Part shown: positions 27,985 to 35,749 of the stretch, piece by piece
Position numbering within the stretch: the first letter of the stretch is position 1
How the letters are laid out: each line of letters begins with the position of its first letter
Assembly: GCF_002959915.1 (NCBI RefSeq)
Contig: NZ_PPDE01000011.1
Span: 81,001 to 145,000, forward strand
Length of the DNA stretch: 64,000 bases
Direction: 5' to 3'
Source of the DNA: Veillonella atypica KON
Lineage (GTDB): Bacteria; Bacillota; Negativicutes; Veillonellales; Veillonellaceae
Program-made: the position numbers and the translations under genes
Notes under the pieces: model-generated
Databases searched by the model: none
Seen by the model: only the letters and a program-made list of their open reading frames with translations
Told to the model about the DNA's origin: nothing

Positions 27985-28018
27985 AATAATGCATAATGAT
28001 ATGCATTATTATATTATA
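27985..28018 (-). promoter_or_regulatory. ftsH -10 element with adjacent inverted repeat
   Basis: TATAAT (28013-28018) lies immediately upstream of a ten-base perfect inverted repeat AATAATGCAT/ATGCATTATT (27985-27994 and 28001-28010, six-base gap), where transcription should start. No consensus -35 is visible. The repeat is not CIRCE or a CtsR box. Confidence 0.45.
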
Positions 28019-28072
28019 CCATATAAGGCGAACAAATACTCGCCATTATTTAGTTATAAATATATTACACCC

Positions 28073-28615
28073 TTATTGGTAAACAGATTCTTTCAAAATA
28101 CCAATATATGGTAATTGGCGATATTGCTCTGCATAATCAAGGCCATAACCAACAACAAAATAATCTGGAACTGTAAAGCCTACATAATCGACATCTACAT
28201 CCATTTTACGGCGTTCCGGTTTATTAAGAAGGGCAGCAAGTCGAACACTCTTAGCGCCACGAGCCTTCAAATTATCCAATAAATAATGAAGAGTTGTGCC
28301 CGTATCTACGATATCTTCTACAACGAGTACATTTTTACCTTCTACGGAGCGATCTAAGTCTTTTAAAATACGAACCACACCAGTACTTGTTGTACCATCA
28401 CCGTAACTAGAACAAGAAATAAAATCGAATGATACATCTACTGAATCATCGATGGTGCGAGCTAAATCGGTATAGAAAACAATAGCGCCTTTCAAAACGC
28501 CGACTAATACAACAGATTCATTAGCATAATCTTTGCTAATCTCAGCACCTAACTCACGAATGCGAGTTGCTAATTGTTCTTGAGAGTATAAAATTTCTTT
28601 TACATCTTGATGCAT
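28073..28615 (-). CDS. hpt: Hypoxanthine phosphoribosyltransferase
   Basis: A 180-residue purine salvage enzyme that makes IMP (and usually GMP) from the base and PRPP. The PRPP loop is VLVVEDIVDTGTTL (about residues 95-108). GVLKGAIVFYTDLARTI and DYFVVGYGLDYAEQYRQLPYIG are typical. It sits between tilS and ftsH, a nearly invariant Firmicute arrangement. Start ATG with cgggaggt. Confidence 0.95.
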   Translation of the reverse strand: MHQDVKEILYSQEQLATRIRELGAEISKDYANESVVLVGVLKGAIVFYTDLARTIDDSVDVSFDFISCSSYGDGTTSTGVVRILKDLDRSVEGKNVLVVEDIVDTGTTLHYLLDNLKARGAKSVRLAALLNKPERRKMDVDVDYVGFTVPDYFVVGYGLDYAEQYRQLPYIGILKESVYQ

Positions 28616-28639
28616 ATATAAGACCTCCCGGATCTATAT

Positions 28640-29656
28640 CTAATGTTTGCAATACACATGTATTGTATCACATTGCGCGTTAATTGTAACTTTTTGAATG
28701 GTGAAAGTTTTAGCTTCCCCCGTACGTATGATATGGGCCAATTGTTCTTGATGCGCTAGGGATAGTGAAACACTGGGTATCATCAATTGCCACAATCGCC
28801 GCTGCATAGCGAGCGGTAATGCACGCATACGACGCCTTGATACCTGAAATCCATTATCTACAGATTGTACTAATTGTATAAACAAGCGCTGGCTTTCACC
28901 ATTAAGATACGCCTCATCAACTTGAGCAATATCACCCAATCTACATAAGGCATCTACTACATTAGGATTAATGGTTTGTAGCGTAGGAATTACCTCATGA
29001 CGAATACGATTTCTATTATATTTCACATCTTCATTAGACGTATCCACACAATATTCAATATCCTGCAAACGAGCATATTCTAATATTTCATCTTTTGTAA
29101 CCGACAATAGCGGTCTAACTATAGGAACAGCGTAATCATGACTTATCACAGACATGCCGGTAATACCTTTGATACCAGACCCGCGCAATATGTGTGCTAA
29201 AATGGTTTCCCCTTGATCATCCTTATGATGAGCAGTGACAATATAATCATAATGTTCACGGTCAGCTAATTCATTGAACCACTTATAGCGCTCACATCGG
29301 CCAACAGTCTCTAACGACTCCTTTCGCTCCCCGGCCATAGTGGGAATATCCTTTTTAACACCCCAAAATGGCAAATTGTTCTTATTACAATAGGATGCAA
29401 CCATTTGCAATTCACTTAGGCTTTCTCTGCGAATAGAATGATCCATAGTAGTAACGCCAATAGTCCATCGTGCTTTTCTATGTACCTTTACATATTGCAA
29501 AACATTTAATAAGACCATAGAATCTGGGCCCCCTGAACAAGCAACTAAGATTCGTGCCTCATGAGGAAATAAATTGGAATCCTTTAATGTCTTATTAACC
29601 CTTCTATGGAGTTGTTTGATTTGTTTAGGAGTCGATTTACTGTGCTGTCTCATCAT
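28640..29656 (-). CDS. tilS: tRNA(Ile)-lysidine synthase TilS
   Basis: A 338-residue PP-loop ATPase with ILVACSGGPDSMVLL (about residues 36-50) and TAHHKDDQGETILAHILRGSG. It places lysidine at the wobble base of the AUA-reading tRNA-Ile. It is shorter than many homologues (around 430-470), with a reduced C-terminal region. It overlaps the end of the ppx gene by 20 bases. Confidence 0.92.
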   Translation of the reverse strand: MMRQHSKSTPKQIKQLHRRVNKTLKDSNLFPHEARILVACSGGPDSMVLLNVLQYVKVHRKARWTIGVTTMDHSIRRESLSELQMVASYCNKNNLPFWGVKKDIPTMAGERKESLETVGRCERYKWFNELADREHYDYIVTAHHKDDQGETILAHILRGSGIKGITGMSVISHDYAVPIVRPLLSVTKDEILEYARLQDIEYCVDTSNEDVKYNRNRIRHEVIPTLQTINPNVVDALCRLGDIAQVDEAYLNGESQRLFIQLVQSVDNGFQVSRRRMRALPLAMQRRLWQLMIPSVSLSLAHQEQLAHIIRTGEAKTFTIQKVTINAQCDTIHVYCKH

Positions 29657-30539
29657 AACTTGTAATCAATTCTTGTTGTAATGCTTCCATACCATCTTGT
29701 TCACTTACAAAAATATGAGGCACCTCATAAGCATCCATAAATGATGTTAGTATTTCTGCACCACTTACAATAATATCTGCACGCCCAGGCTGTAGTCCTG
29801 GTACATGTAAACGCTCATCACGGCTCATATAGCGCAATTGTAAGATAATGCCTTCTATACATTCTCTAGAAAGCTTATGACCTTGAATTTTATGGCCATC
29901 ATATTCTGTCATTTTTAAATCAATAGCCGCTAAGGTTGTAATAGTGCCTCCGATACCAATGAAATCACCGAACGTACCCTCTATCATCATGGGGTCCCAT
30001 AAAAACCGTGTTTCTTCCCATACTCGTTGAGGGCCTTCATCCGAAAGAGGTCTAAGGCGTACCGCACCAACCGGATAGGAGCGACTCCAATAGATGCTAT
30101 CTTTAGAACCGAGTGCCAACTCAGTACTACCACCGCCAATATCAATGGTTGCATAATGTAATCCGTCAGCTAAACGATCTTGTAAAGCGCCTTTAAATCC
30201 ATAAACTGCTTCTTCATCACCACTTAAGATACGATACGTCATGGAGCAATATGTCATGGCTTGCTCCATAAACGCAATGCCATTTGATGCTTCTCGAACG
30301 GCACTCGTTGCAAATGCAAGACAATGGTCTACACCATAATCTTTCGCTAGAGTGGCTATTTCAGAAAAGGCTTTATAAGATGCGTCCATCGATTCTGTCG
30401 TTAACAATCCATCTTCATTTCGTTTGCCTAATCGCGTTGTCCATAACCGCTTTGGTTCGTTATGCCATTGACCATCTATATAAGTTCCTAGTAATAATCG
30501 AATAGAATTAGAACCTACATCGATAATAGCAGCTTTCAT
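29637..30539 (-). CDS. ppx: Ppx/GppA family exopolyphosphatase
   Basis: A 300-residue ASKHA-fold phosphatase. Motifs: DVGSNSIRLLLGTY (phosphate 1), ATSAVREASNG, LSGDEEAVYGFKGA, IDIGGGSTELAL (phosphate 2) and GIGGTITTLAAI. It corresponds to the short Ppx/GppA form without the C-terminal HD domain. It acts on polyphosphate or pppGpp; which one cannot be read from sequence. Start ATG with aaggagggg. Confidence 0.9.
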   Translation of the reverse strand: MKAAIIDVGSNSIRLLLGTYIDGQWHNEPKRLWTTRLGKRNEDGLLTTESMDASYKAFSEIATLAKDYGVDHCLAFATSAVREASNGIAFMEQAMTYCSMTYRILSGDEEAVYGFKGALQDRLADGLHYATIDIGGGSTELALGSKDSIYWSRSYPVGAVRLRPLSDEGPQRVWEETRFLWDPMMIEGTFGDFIGIGGTITTLAAIDLKMTEYDGHKIQGHKLSRECIEGIILQLRYMSRDERLHVPGLQPGRADIIVSGAEILTSFMDAYEVPHIFVSEQDGMEALQQELITSYDETAQ

Positions 30540-30605
30540 AGTCGCCCCTCCTTATTATCCCTCTATTAATTACCCACTATAATTGCAATTTTAAAGTATA
30601 TGCAC

Positions 30606-30631
30606 AAAGAGATGGCCGAAACCATCTCTTT
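30606..30631 (-). terminator. Hairpin after the S1-domain gene
   Basis: Ten-base perfect arms (30606-30615, 30622-30631) with a six-base loop. The T run is weak (TTTG), so termination may be partial and allow read-through into ppx. Confidence 0.55.
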
Positions 30632-30634
30632 ATT

Positions 30635-31036
30635 TTAATCGCGACGACCGCCACGGCCACCACGTTTACCTTCTGTATTACGTTTTAAATCATGTAATCG
30701 CTCGTTGCTATCACGCAAGAATGATTTCATCTTTGCCTCAAAAGACTCTGCACTTTGTCGACTTTGTACACGGCGCTCTGGACGGCGTTCCTCTACTTGT
30801 GGTTTTTCTTGAGTTTGACGAATGGAAAGACCAATTTTACTACCATCTACAGATAAGACCTTTACCTTCACTGCATCTTGTACTTTTAGTACATCGTTAA
30901 TATCCTCTACATAGCCATGAGCTACTTCTGAAATATGAACTAAACCTGTTTGTTTATCACCTAAATCGATAAAAGCACCAAACTTTGTAATACCGGAAAC
31001 TGTACCGTTTAAAACGCTACCAACTTCGATTGCCAT
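30635..31036 (-). CDS. S1 RNA-binding domain protein (YabR-like)
   Basis: 133 residues: one S1 OB-fold (about 3-72; GTVSGITKFGAFIDLGDKQTGLVHISE) followed by an arginine-rich, disordered tail (RRPERRVQSRQ and a final GGRGGRR). It matches the small S1 protein next to divIC in Firmicutes (YabR). It is likely ribosome- or RNA-associated. Start ATG with aggaggtt; 57 bases behind the divIC homologue. Confidence 0.88.
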   Translation of the reverse strand: MAIEVGSVLNGTVSGITKFGAFIDLGDKQTGLVHISEVAHGYVEDINDVLKVQDAVKVKVLSVDGSKIGLSIRQTQEKPQVEERRPERRVQSRQSAESFEAKMKSFLRDSNERLHDLKRNTEGKRGGRGGRRD

Positions 31037-31093
31037 GCAACCTCCTAATAAAACCTCAAAATATAAACTAAAACTACACTAATGATGACAAGA

Positions 31094-31420
31094 TTATTTT
31101 ACATATGGCACTTCACCTGGTTTAACGAGGCCTAATTGCTCACGTGCTACATTTTCAATATTCTTAGGATCTTGTAGCTTTGCTTTTTCTTGTTCTAATT
31201 CATCATTTCTTTGTTGCAATTCTTGCAATTGTTGTTCAATATGTTGTTTTTCTTGATATATAGCTACTAAGCGATATGCTTGTCCAAGTAAAAGCATAAC
31301 CATTACTGCAACGGCAATGCGTTTCACCCACATAATGACAATCTTACGATCTTCAGCGCGTCGATTTCGTTGCACCCGTCTACGCTTTATCGGTTTTTCA
31401 CGATGTTCAGATTGTTTCAT
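31094..31420 (-). CDS. divIC: Septum formation initiator (DivIC/FtsB family)
   Basis: A 108-residue bitopic protein: basic cytoplasmic N-terminus (about 1-28), one membrane helix (about 31-48), an extracytoplasmic coiled coil (about 52-85, QQLQELQQRNDELEQEKAKL) and the terminal family motif ENVAREQLGLVKPGE. It is part of the FtsL/FtsQ divisome complex. Its position before the S1-domain gene matches B. subtilis. A TG-n-TATAAT extended -10 lies about 45 bases upstream. Confidence 0.9.
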   Translation of the reverse strand: MKQSEHREKPIKRRRVQRNRRAEDRKIVIMWVKRIAVAVMVMLLLGQAYRLVAIYQEKQHIEQQLQELQQRNDELEQEKAKLQDPKNIENVAREQLGLVKPGEVPYVK

Positions 31421-31463
31421 GCAGCGCCCCCAAAAATAGTATTAACTATATACATAATAACAA

Positions 31464-31472
31464 ATTATACCA
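31464..31472 (-). promoter_or_regulatory. Extended -10 promoter for divIC
   Basis: TGGTATAAT, the extended -10 form, with no good -35, 44 bases upstream of the divIC start. Confidence 0.5.
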
Positions 31473-31544
31473 CAGAACCCCTAGGAAATTATAGGTAGAA
31501 AATTGTATAAAAGTAGATTTATTTTGAAATATATTTAAGGTACA

Positions 31545-32492
31545 TTACATAGTTTCTGCTTTTTTTGCATATTCTCTAATAACCGCACAGGATTTCTTAA
31601 ATAAAGCCAATTCATCCTCTGTCATTTGTAATTCAAGAACATCTTCTATGCCATCCTTGCCAATGACAGCAGGTGTGGATGCAAAAACGCCTGTTTCCCC
31701 GTATTGACCATCTAAATAACAAGAACATGGCAATACTTTTTTCTCATCATGGAATACAGAGCGAATTAACTCTGTGGTGGCACTTGCTATACCAAATTCC
31801 GTAGAGCCTTTGCCTGCCAACACATGATATCCACCAATTTTAACATCATCTAACACTTGTTTATGATCTAGTTCTGGAAATCTATGAGGCAATTCTTTTT
31901 GCAATTCTACTAACGGCTTGCCTTGTACATACACATGGGACCATGGCACCATAGCACTTGCGCCATGCTCACCCATGCAATAAGCAGTAATAGTTCGATT
32001 GCTAATATCGAATATATGAGCTAACTCTTTTTGCAATCTTGCAGAATCTAGCGCTGTACCTGACGAAATAATGCGCTTTGGATTCCAATCTAAATGTTTA
32101 CATAAATACGTAGCCACTACATCTGCTGGATTAGATATAGAAATAATAAAGCCCTTAAATCCAGATGCTTTAATGCGAGGAATAACATCCTTTAGTACTG
32201 CGATTGTATCACCAAGGCTTTCTAGGCGATCTTGATATAAATTAGGTAGTGGACCTGCACTAAAAACAAGAATATCACAATCACCACAGTCTTCAATCGG
32301 ACCAGATGTAGCCGTTACACGATGAGGTATATAACTAACCGCATCATTAACATCCATAGCCTGTGCTTTAGCTTTCTTTTCATCAATATCCATCATATAT
32401 AACTCATCAACTTCGCCTTGCAAAGCTAAAGAAAAGGCTACATGCGAGCCTACATGTCCAGTTCCGATAATACCTACTTTACGTAATTTCAT
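31545..32492 (-). CDS. ldh: L-lactate / 2-hydroxyacid dehydrogenase (LDH-MDH family)
   Basis: Start chosen at the ATG 32490-32492 after gaggaggc, giving 315 residues starting MKLRKVGIIGTGHVGSHVAF; a longer frame adds 19 residues. NAD-binding GTGHVGS, catalytic arginine in YQDRLES, ISNPADV, substrate-binding arginine in DSARLQ and catalytic histidine in MGEHGAS are all present. The specificity loop between the AG and that arginine reads PLPNLYQD rather than ANQKPGET of lactate dehydrogenases, with proline where LDH has glutamine. The preferred 2-oxoacid is therefore uncertain. Veillonella lives on lactate, so pyruvate/lactate exchange is a natural guess. Confidence 0.8.
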   Translation of the reverse strand: MKLRKVGIIGTGHVGSHVAFSLALQGEVDELYMMDIDEKKAKAQAMDVNDAVSYIPHRVTATSGPIEDCGDCDILVFSAGPLPNLYQDRLESLGDTIAVLKDVIPRIKASGFKGFIISISNPADVVATYLCKHLDWNPKRIISSGTALDSARLQKELAHIFDISNRTITAYCMGEHGASAMVPWSHVYVQGKPLVELQKELPHRFPELDHKQVLDDVKIGGYHVLAGKGSTEFGIASATTELIRSVFHDEKKVLPCSCYLDGQYGETGVFASTPAVIGKDGIEDVLELQMTEDELALFKKSCAVIREYAKKAETM

Positions 32493-32530
32493 AAGGGCCT
32501 CCTCAATACCATTTGGTTTATAAATAATTG

Positions 32531-32567
32531 AAAGGACTATTATAGCCACTTACTATAATAGTCCTTT
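32531..32567. terminator. Hairpin upstream of the ldh-like gene
   Basis: Fifteen-base perfect arms (32531-32545, 32553-32567). Read on the plus strand it has an ideal TTTTTT tail, although no plus-strand gene precedes it. On the minus strand it has only a short T run and would end the folate/unknown unit. Confidence 0.55.
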
Positions 32568-32580
32568 TTTAAATATATTG

Positions 32581-32655
32581 TTAGTCCCTTCCAAAAAAGA
32601 AACTCACTACAGCAATAACGATAACTACACCTACAATGGATGGAATTAAGGCCAT
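32581..32655 (-). CDS. Possible 24-residue membrane peptide
   Basis: A short frame from ATG 32653-32655 to the stop at 32581-32583. It encodes a short N-terminus, about 18 hydrophobic residues (ALIPSIVGVVIVIAVVSFFF) and GRD. It begins 18 bases after the preceding gene's stop. There is no good ribosome site, so it could be chance or the remains of a longer gene. Confidence 0.3.
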   Translation of the reverse strand: MALIPSIVGVVIVIAVVSFFFGRD

Positions 32656-32672
32656 ACCCGCAAGACTTTGAG

Positions 32673-33479
32673 CTAATGTACGTCAGATAATTCTAAAGGA
32701 AATAAATTCTGCCCTTGTACATCAATTTTATTTTTCTCTACATATTGTTTACGCATATTCCATAAAATAGTCAAATCATCTGGATCTATTTTATTTAATG
32801 CATAGATTCGTATAAATTGAGAACCATAATAGCCTTTCAAGCTATCTGGAATCCCTTTTGTTCCTTCTCCTAGAATACGAGTATTAAAATATCCCTGAAT
32901 TTCTTGTTTCGATTGATCAATAATGATAAATCCTGAACCATCCAATATATATATTTTAGCATCTCTTTGTTTAAGCGACTTTACATTATTCGTGATAAAA
33001 AACGATGTATCCAAATCGATGAGAGATGATTCATAACCGGATTGATAATAAGGCTCTATATAATGAGCCCCCTTATCCGTAGCATTTAACATATCGGTAA
33101 AGTTATGCTGTTCTTCAGCTGTAAAATCCCGAAAACTACTTATATTCTCAACATGGCGCACGCCCTTTTGATAGTTTTTTAGTTGCCCTGGATCAATATG
33201 TGTTCCCTTAAATTGAACTGCATTAAGGCGAATGGTATTATCCCTTACATTATAAATACCATAACCTTCATAACCTAAAAAATATACATTATCACCGATT
33301 TGCTTCATCGCCAACAGTCGCTTCGATATAATAGCATCATTTGATGTAACCATTAATGTATGCTGTTCTGGATCAACTTTCACAGACTTTACATCATCAT
33401 TAACCATTGACATTGCCCAATAGGACAACCCCATTAAAAGAATGGCAACAATGATAAAGCCCAGTCGTTTTGCATTCAT
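32673..33479 (-). CDS. Membrane-anchored protein of unknown function
   Basis: 268 residues, not recognised. One N-terminal membrane helix (about 6-24) is followed by a soluble, probably extracytoplasmic, region of about 240 residues. That region mixes beta-type segments (NVYFLGYEGYGIYNVRDNTIRL) with a helical C-terminus, and no cysteines or catalytic motifs stand out. It starts 29 bases after folK with ataagggg before the ATG and may be co-transcribed with the folate genes. Confidence 0.75.
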   Translation of the reverse strand: MNAKRLGFIIVAILLMGLSYWAMSMVNDDVKSVKVDPEQHTLMVTSNDAIISKRLLAMKQIGDNVYFLGYEGYGIYNVRDNTIRLNAVQFKGTHIDPGQLKNYQKGVRHVENISSFRDFTAEEQHNFTDMLNATDKGAHYIEPYYQSGYESSLIDLDTSFFITNNVKSLKQRDAKIYILDGSGFIIIDQSKQEIQGYFNTRILGEGTKGIPDSLKGYYGSQFIRIYALNKIDPDDLTILWNMRKQYVEKNKIDVQGQNLFPLELSDVH

Positions 33480-33508
33480 TTTAACCCCTTATGAATACAC
33501 ATCTCATA

Positions 33509-33979
33509 TTATTTCTTTAGTGTTTGAATCCTATCACCTATGGATTCCCCATTATATGTAAACTCTTTATCTAGCTCCAGCAAGGGCTCCAAAACAAATA
33601 GTCTATCCCAAAAATAGGGATGAGGAATCACTAATCGAGCATCATTAATATACATACACGCACCATCATCCGATAGGGCATATACAATATCTAGATCAAG
33701 TGTTCTTGGTCCCCAATGAATATCCCTCTTACGTTGAGCCTCACACTCTAATGACTGTAAGACATCGAGTAAATCATGAGGTTCTAAGGAGCTAGATACA
33801 CGCCAAACAGCGTTTAAAAACACATCTTGTTCTGTATAGCCCCAAGGTTCTGTCTCCATAACAGAAGAACTAGTAATCCCATGAACTTGAGGATGTATTG
33901 AAAGCGAATCATATGCGCTCATAATAAACTGACGGCGATTTCCTATATTAGAACCTACACTAATATAGTATGTATACAT
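33509..33979 (-). CDS. folK: 2-amino-4-hydroxy-6-hydroxymethyldihydropteridine diphosphokinase
   Basis: A 156-residue HPPK transferring pyrophosphate from ATP to the pterin. SVGSNIGNRRQFI, VWRVSSSLEPHDLLDVLQSLE, GPRTLDLDIVYA and IPHPYFWDRLFVLEPLLEL cover the family motifs. Its ATG overlaps the folB stop (TAATG), so it is translationally coupled. Confidence 0.95.
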   Translation of the reverse strand: MYTYYISVGSNIGNRRQFIMSAYDSLSIHPQVHGITSSSVMETEPWGYTEQDVFLNAVWRVSSSLEPHDLLDVLQSLECEAQRKRDIHWGPRTLDLDIVYALSDDGACMYINDARLVIPHPYFWDRLFVLEPLLELDKEFTYNGESIGDRIQTLKK

Positions 33980-34341
33980 TAAATTTGACCTCGAGTCGTT
34001 ACAACTTCTACATAATCTAATACACCAGCTATCGGCACAGACGGTTTTCGTACGGCTACACTAAGGCCGATAATACCTTGAAAGTGTTGATACAATGTAT
34101 CGGCAATCAATGCTCCTATATGTTCTAAGAGATTACAACTTTCACCAGTCATAATGGAAGCTACCATGTCGTAAACCTCAACATAGTTGATAGAATCCTC
34201 TAACACATCTGTTTGACCTGGTTTTGTTAAATCAGTCTTGATTTCAACATCTACGTAGAATCGTTGACCTTGTGATTTTTCAGAATCTAAATTACCATGA
34301 TACCCATAAAAAGCCATATTCTTTAATATGATTTTATCCAT
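33979..34341 (-). CDS. folB: Dihydroneopterin aldolase
   Basis: A 120-residue enzyme cleaving dihydroneopterin to hydroxymethyl-dihydropterin and glycolaldehyde. N-terminal MAFYGYHGN, QRFYVDVEIKTDL, SINYVEVYDMV, CNLLEHIGALIADTL and the C-terminal VAVRKPSVPI are diagnostic. It starts 10 bases after folP with aaggagtt. Confidence 0.95.
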   Translation of the reverse strand: MDKIILKNMAFYGYHGNLDSEKSQGQRFYVDVEIKTDLTKPGQTDVLEDSINYVEVYDMVASIMTGESCNLLEHIGALIADTLYQHFQGIIGLSVAVRKPSVPIAGVLDYVEVVTTRGQI

Positions 34342-34351
34342 AGTAAACTCC

Positions 34352-35185
34352 TTATTCGCCCCGCAACAATCCGTCTGCTACAGCTAGAGCTCGTTTATGC
34401 ATCAATACATTATGCACGCGAACCATATCAATTCCTTGGAATACCCCTGTAATACAAGCAGCAACAGTCCCTTCATCGCGTTCTTCTGGAGGTAAACCAC
34501 CGAGCATTGAACCTATAAAGCGTTTTCGACTAGGTGCCAATAACACCGGATATTCATAAGCTGTAATTTCGCCTAAACGTTGTAATACCTCAATGTTTTG
34601 TTCCTCGGTTTTGCCAAATCCAATACCTGGGTCGAGCCAAATATTTTGTGGTTGTACACCTTCTTTTAACGCTTTATCAACGGCCGAGAAAAAGTAGGCT
34701 TTCATATCTTCAATGATGTCATCATAATTTGTATCATTGCTATTATGCATAATGATAACTGGTACACGATATTTTGCTGCTACAGCTGCCATATCAGGAT
34801 CATAATGCAATCCCCATATATCATTTAGAATATGCGCCCCTTTAGAGAATGCATAATCTGCAGTTTTTGCATGGTATGTATCAATGGAAACCGGAACAGA
34901 AGATGCTTCTAATACAGGATCCAGTAGTACGCTAAGGCGTTCAATTTCTTCATCCGCACTCAATGGAGTACATCCAGGGCGTGTAGATTCAACACCTAAA
35001 TCGATGACATCAGCCCCATCTTGAATCATTTGTTTAGTCCATGTAACTGCTGCTTCTGGTGTATTATGCAATCCGCCATCAGAAAAAGAATCTGGTGTGC
35101 CATTCAAGATTCCCATAATTAATGTATGGTCAAATAAGCGTAATGATTTTCCATCACTCCAAGTATATTGTCTACGTTTATACAT
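34352..35185 (-). CDS. folP: Dihydropteroate synthase
   Basis: A 277-residue TIM-barrel enzyme joining p-aminobenzoate to the pterin; sulfonamide target. Motifs: MGILNGTPDSFSDGG, DLGVESTRPGCTPLS, ILNDIWGL, DPGIGFGKTEEQNIEVL, APSRKRFIG and VRVHNV. Its ATG lies within the last codons of folE (8-base overlap), downstream of ggaggc. Confidence 0.95.
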   Translation of the reverse strand: MYKRRQYTWSDGKSLRLFDHTLIMGILNGTPDSFSDGGLHNTPEAAVTWTKQMIQDGADVIDLGVESTRPGCTPLSADEEIERLSVLLDPVLEASSVPVSIDTYHAKTADYAFSKGAHILNDIWGLHYDPDMAAVAAKYRVPVIIMHNSNDTNYDDIIEDMKAYFFSAVDKALKEGVQPQNIWLDPGIGFGKTEEQNIEVLQRLGEITAYEYPVLLAPSRKRFIGSMLGGLPPEERDEGTVAACITGVFQGIDMVRVHNVLMHKRALAVADGLLRGE

Positions 35186-35741
35186 TTGTGCCTCCTAACA
35201 TAGCCAATGCTTCATCTCGCAAAGAGCCAGCCTCCCTTAATAGGCCTCTACTTTCTATAGTAACAACTTGCGAGCCTTGTTGCAAAGTCCCCTTCATCAA
35301 CATACATAATTGTGTTGCTTTAAGACGTACAAAAACACCTTCAGCTGATAAATCACGTTCTATAGCATCAGCGATTTCTCGAGTCAAGCGTTCCTGTAAT
35401 TGTGGCTTTCTACTTAACACCGTAATTATATCATTAAACTTACTTAAGCCAGCTACACAACCACTATGTGGTTGATATATCACATCTACTGTACCAAAAA
35501 ATGGCAATAGATGGTGTTCACACATTGAATAAAATGGAATGTCTGTAACGGCTACCAAACCATTGTAGTCCGTAGAAAACAGTTCCCCCCAGAGTTCCTT
35601 TGTCTCCTTTCCGACACCAGAAAACAGCTCTTCATATAATTCTGTTACACGGGTCGGTGTTTTTTCTAACTCTGGCGCCTTTGTATCAACGGATAGAGCA
35701 CGTAAAAACTGTTCTATACCTTCTTTCGCAAGTTGATTCAT
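35178..35741 (-). CDS. folE: GTP cyclohydrolase I (FolE1)
   Basis: Start chosen at ATG 35739-35741 directly after taggagggcct; the longer frame (20 extra residues) would run back into the ABC-F gene. The 187-residue product has zinc-site cysteines in MCEHHLLPF and TQLCMLMKG, plus YQPHSGCVAGLSKF. It makes dihydroneopterin triphosphate from GTP, the entry step of the folE-folP-folB-folK unit. It starts nine bases after the ABC-F stop. Confidence 0.95.
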   Translation of the reverse strand: MNQLAKEGIEQFLRALSVDTKAPELEKTPTRVTELYEELFSGVGKETKELWGELFSTDYNGLVAVTDIPFYSMCEHHLLPFFGTVDVIYQPHSGCVAGLSKFNDIITVLSRKPQLQERLTREIADAIERDLSAEGVFVRLKATQLCMLMKGTLQQGSQVVTIESRGLLREAGSLRDEALAMLGGTNV

Positions 35742-35749
35742 AGGCCCTC

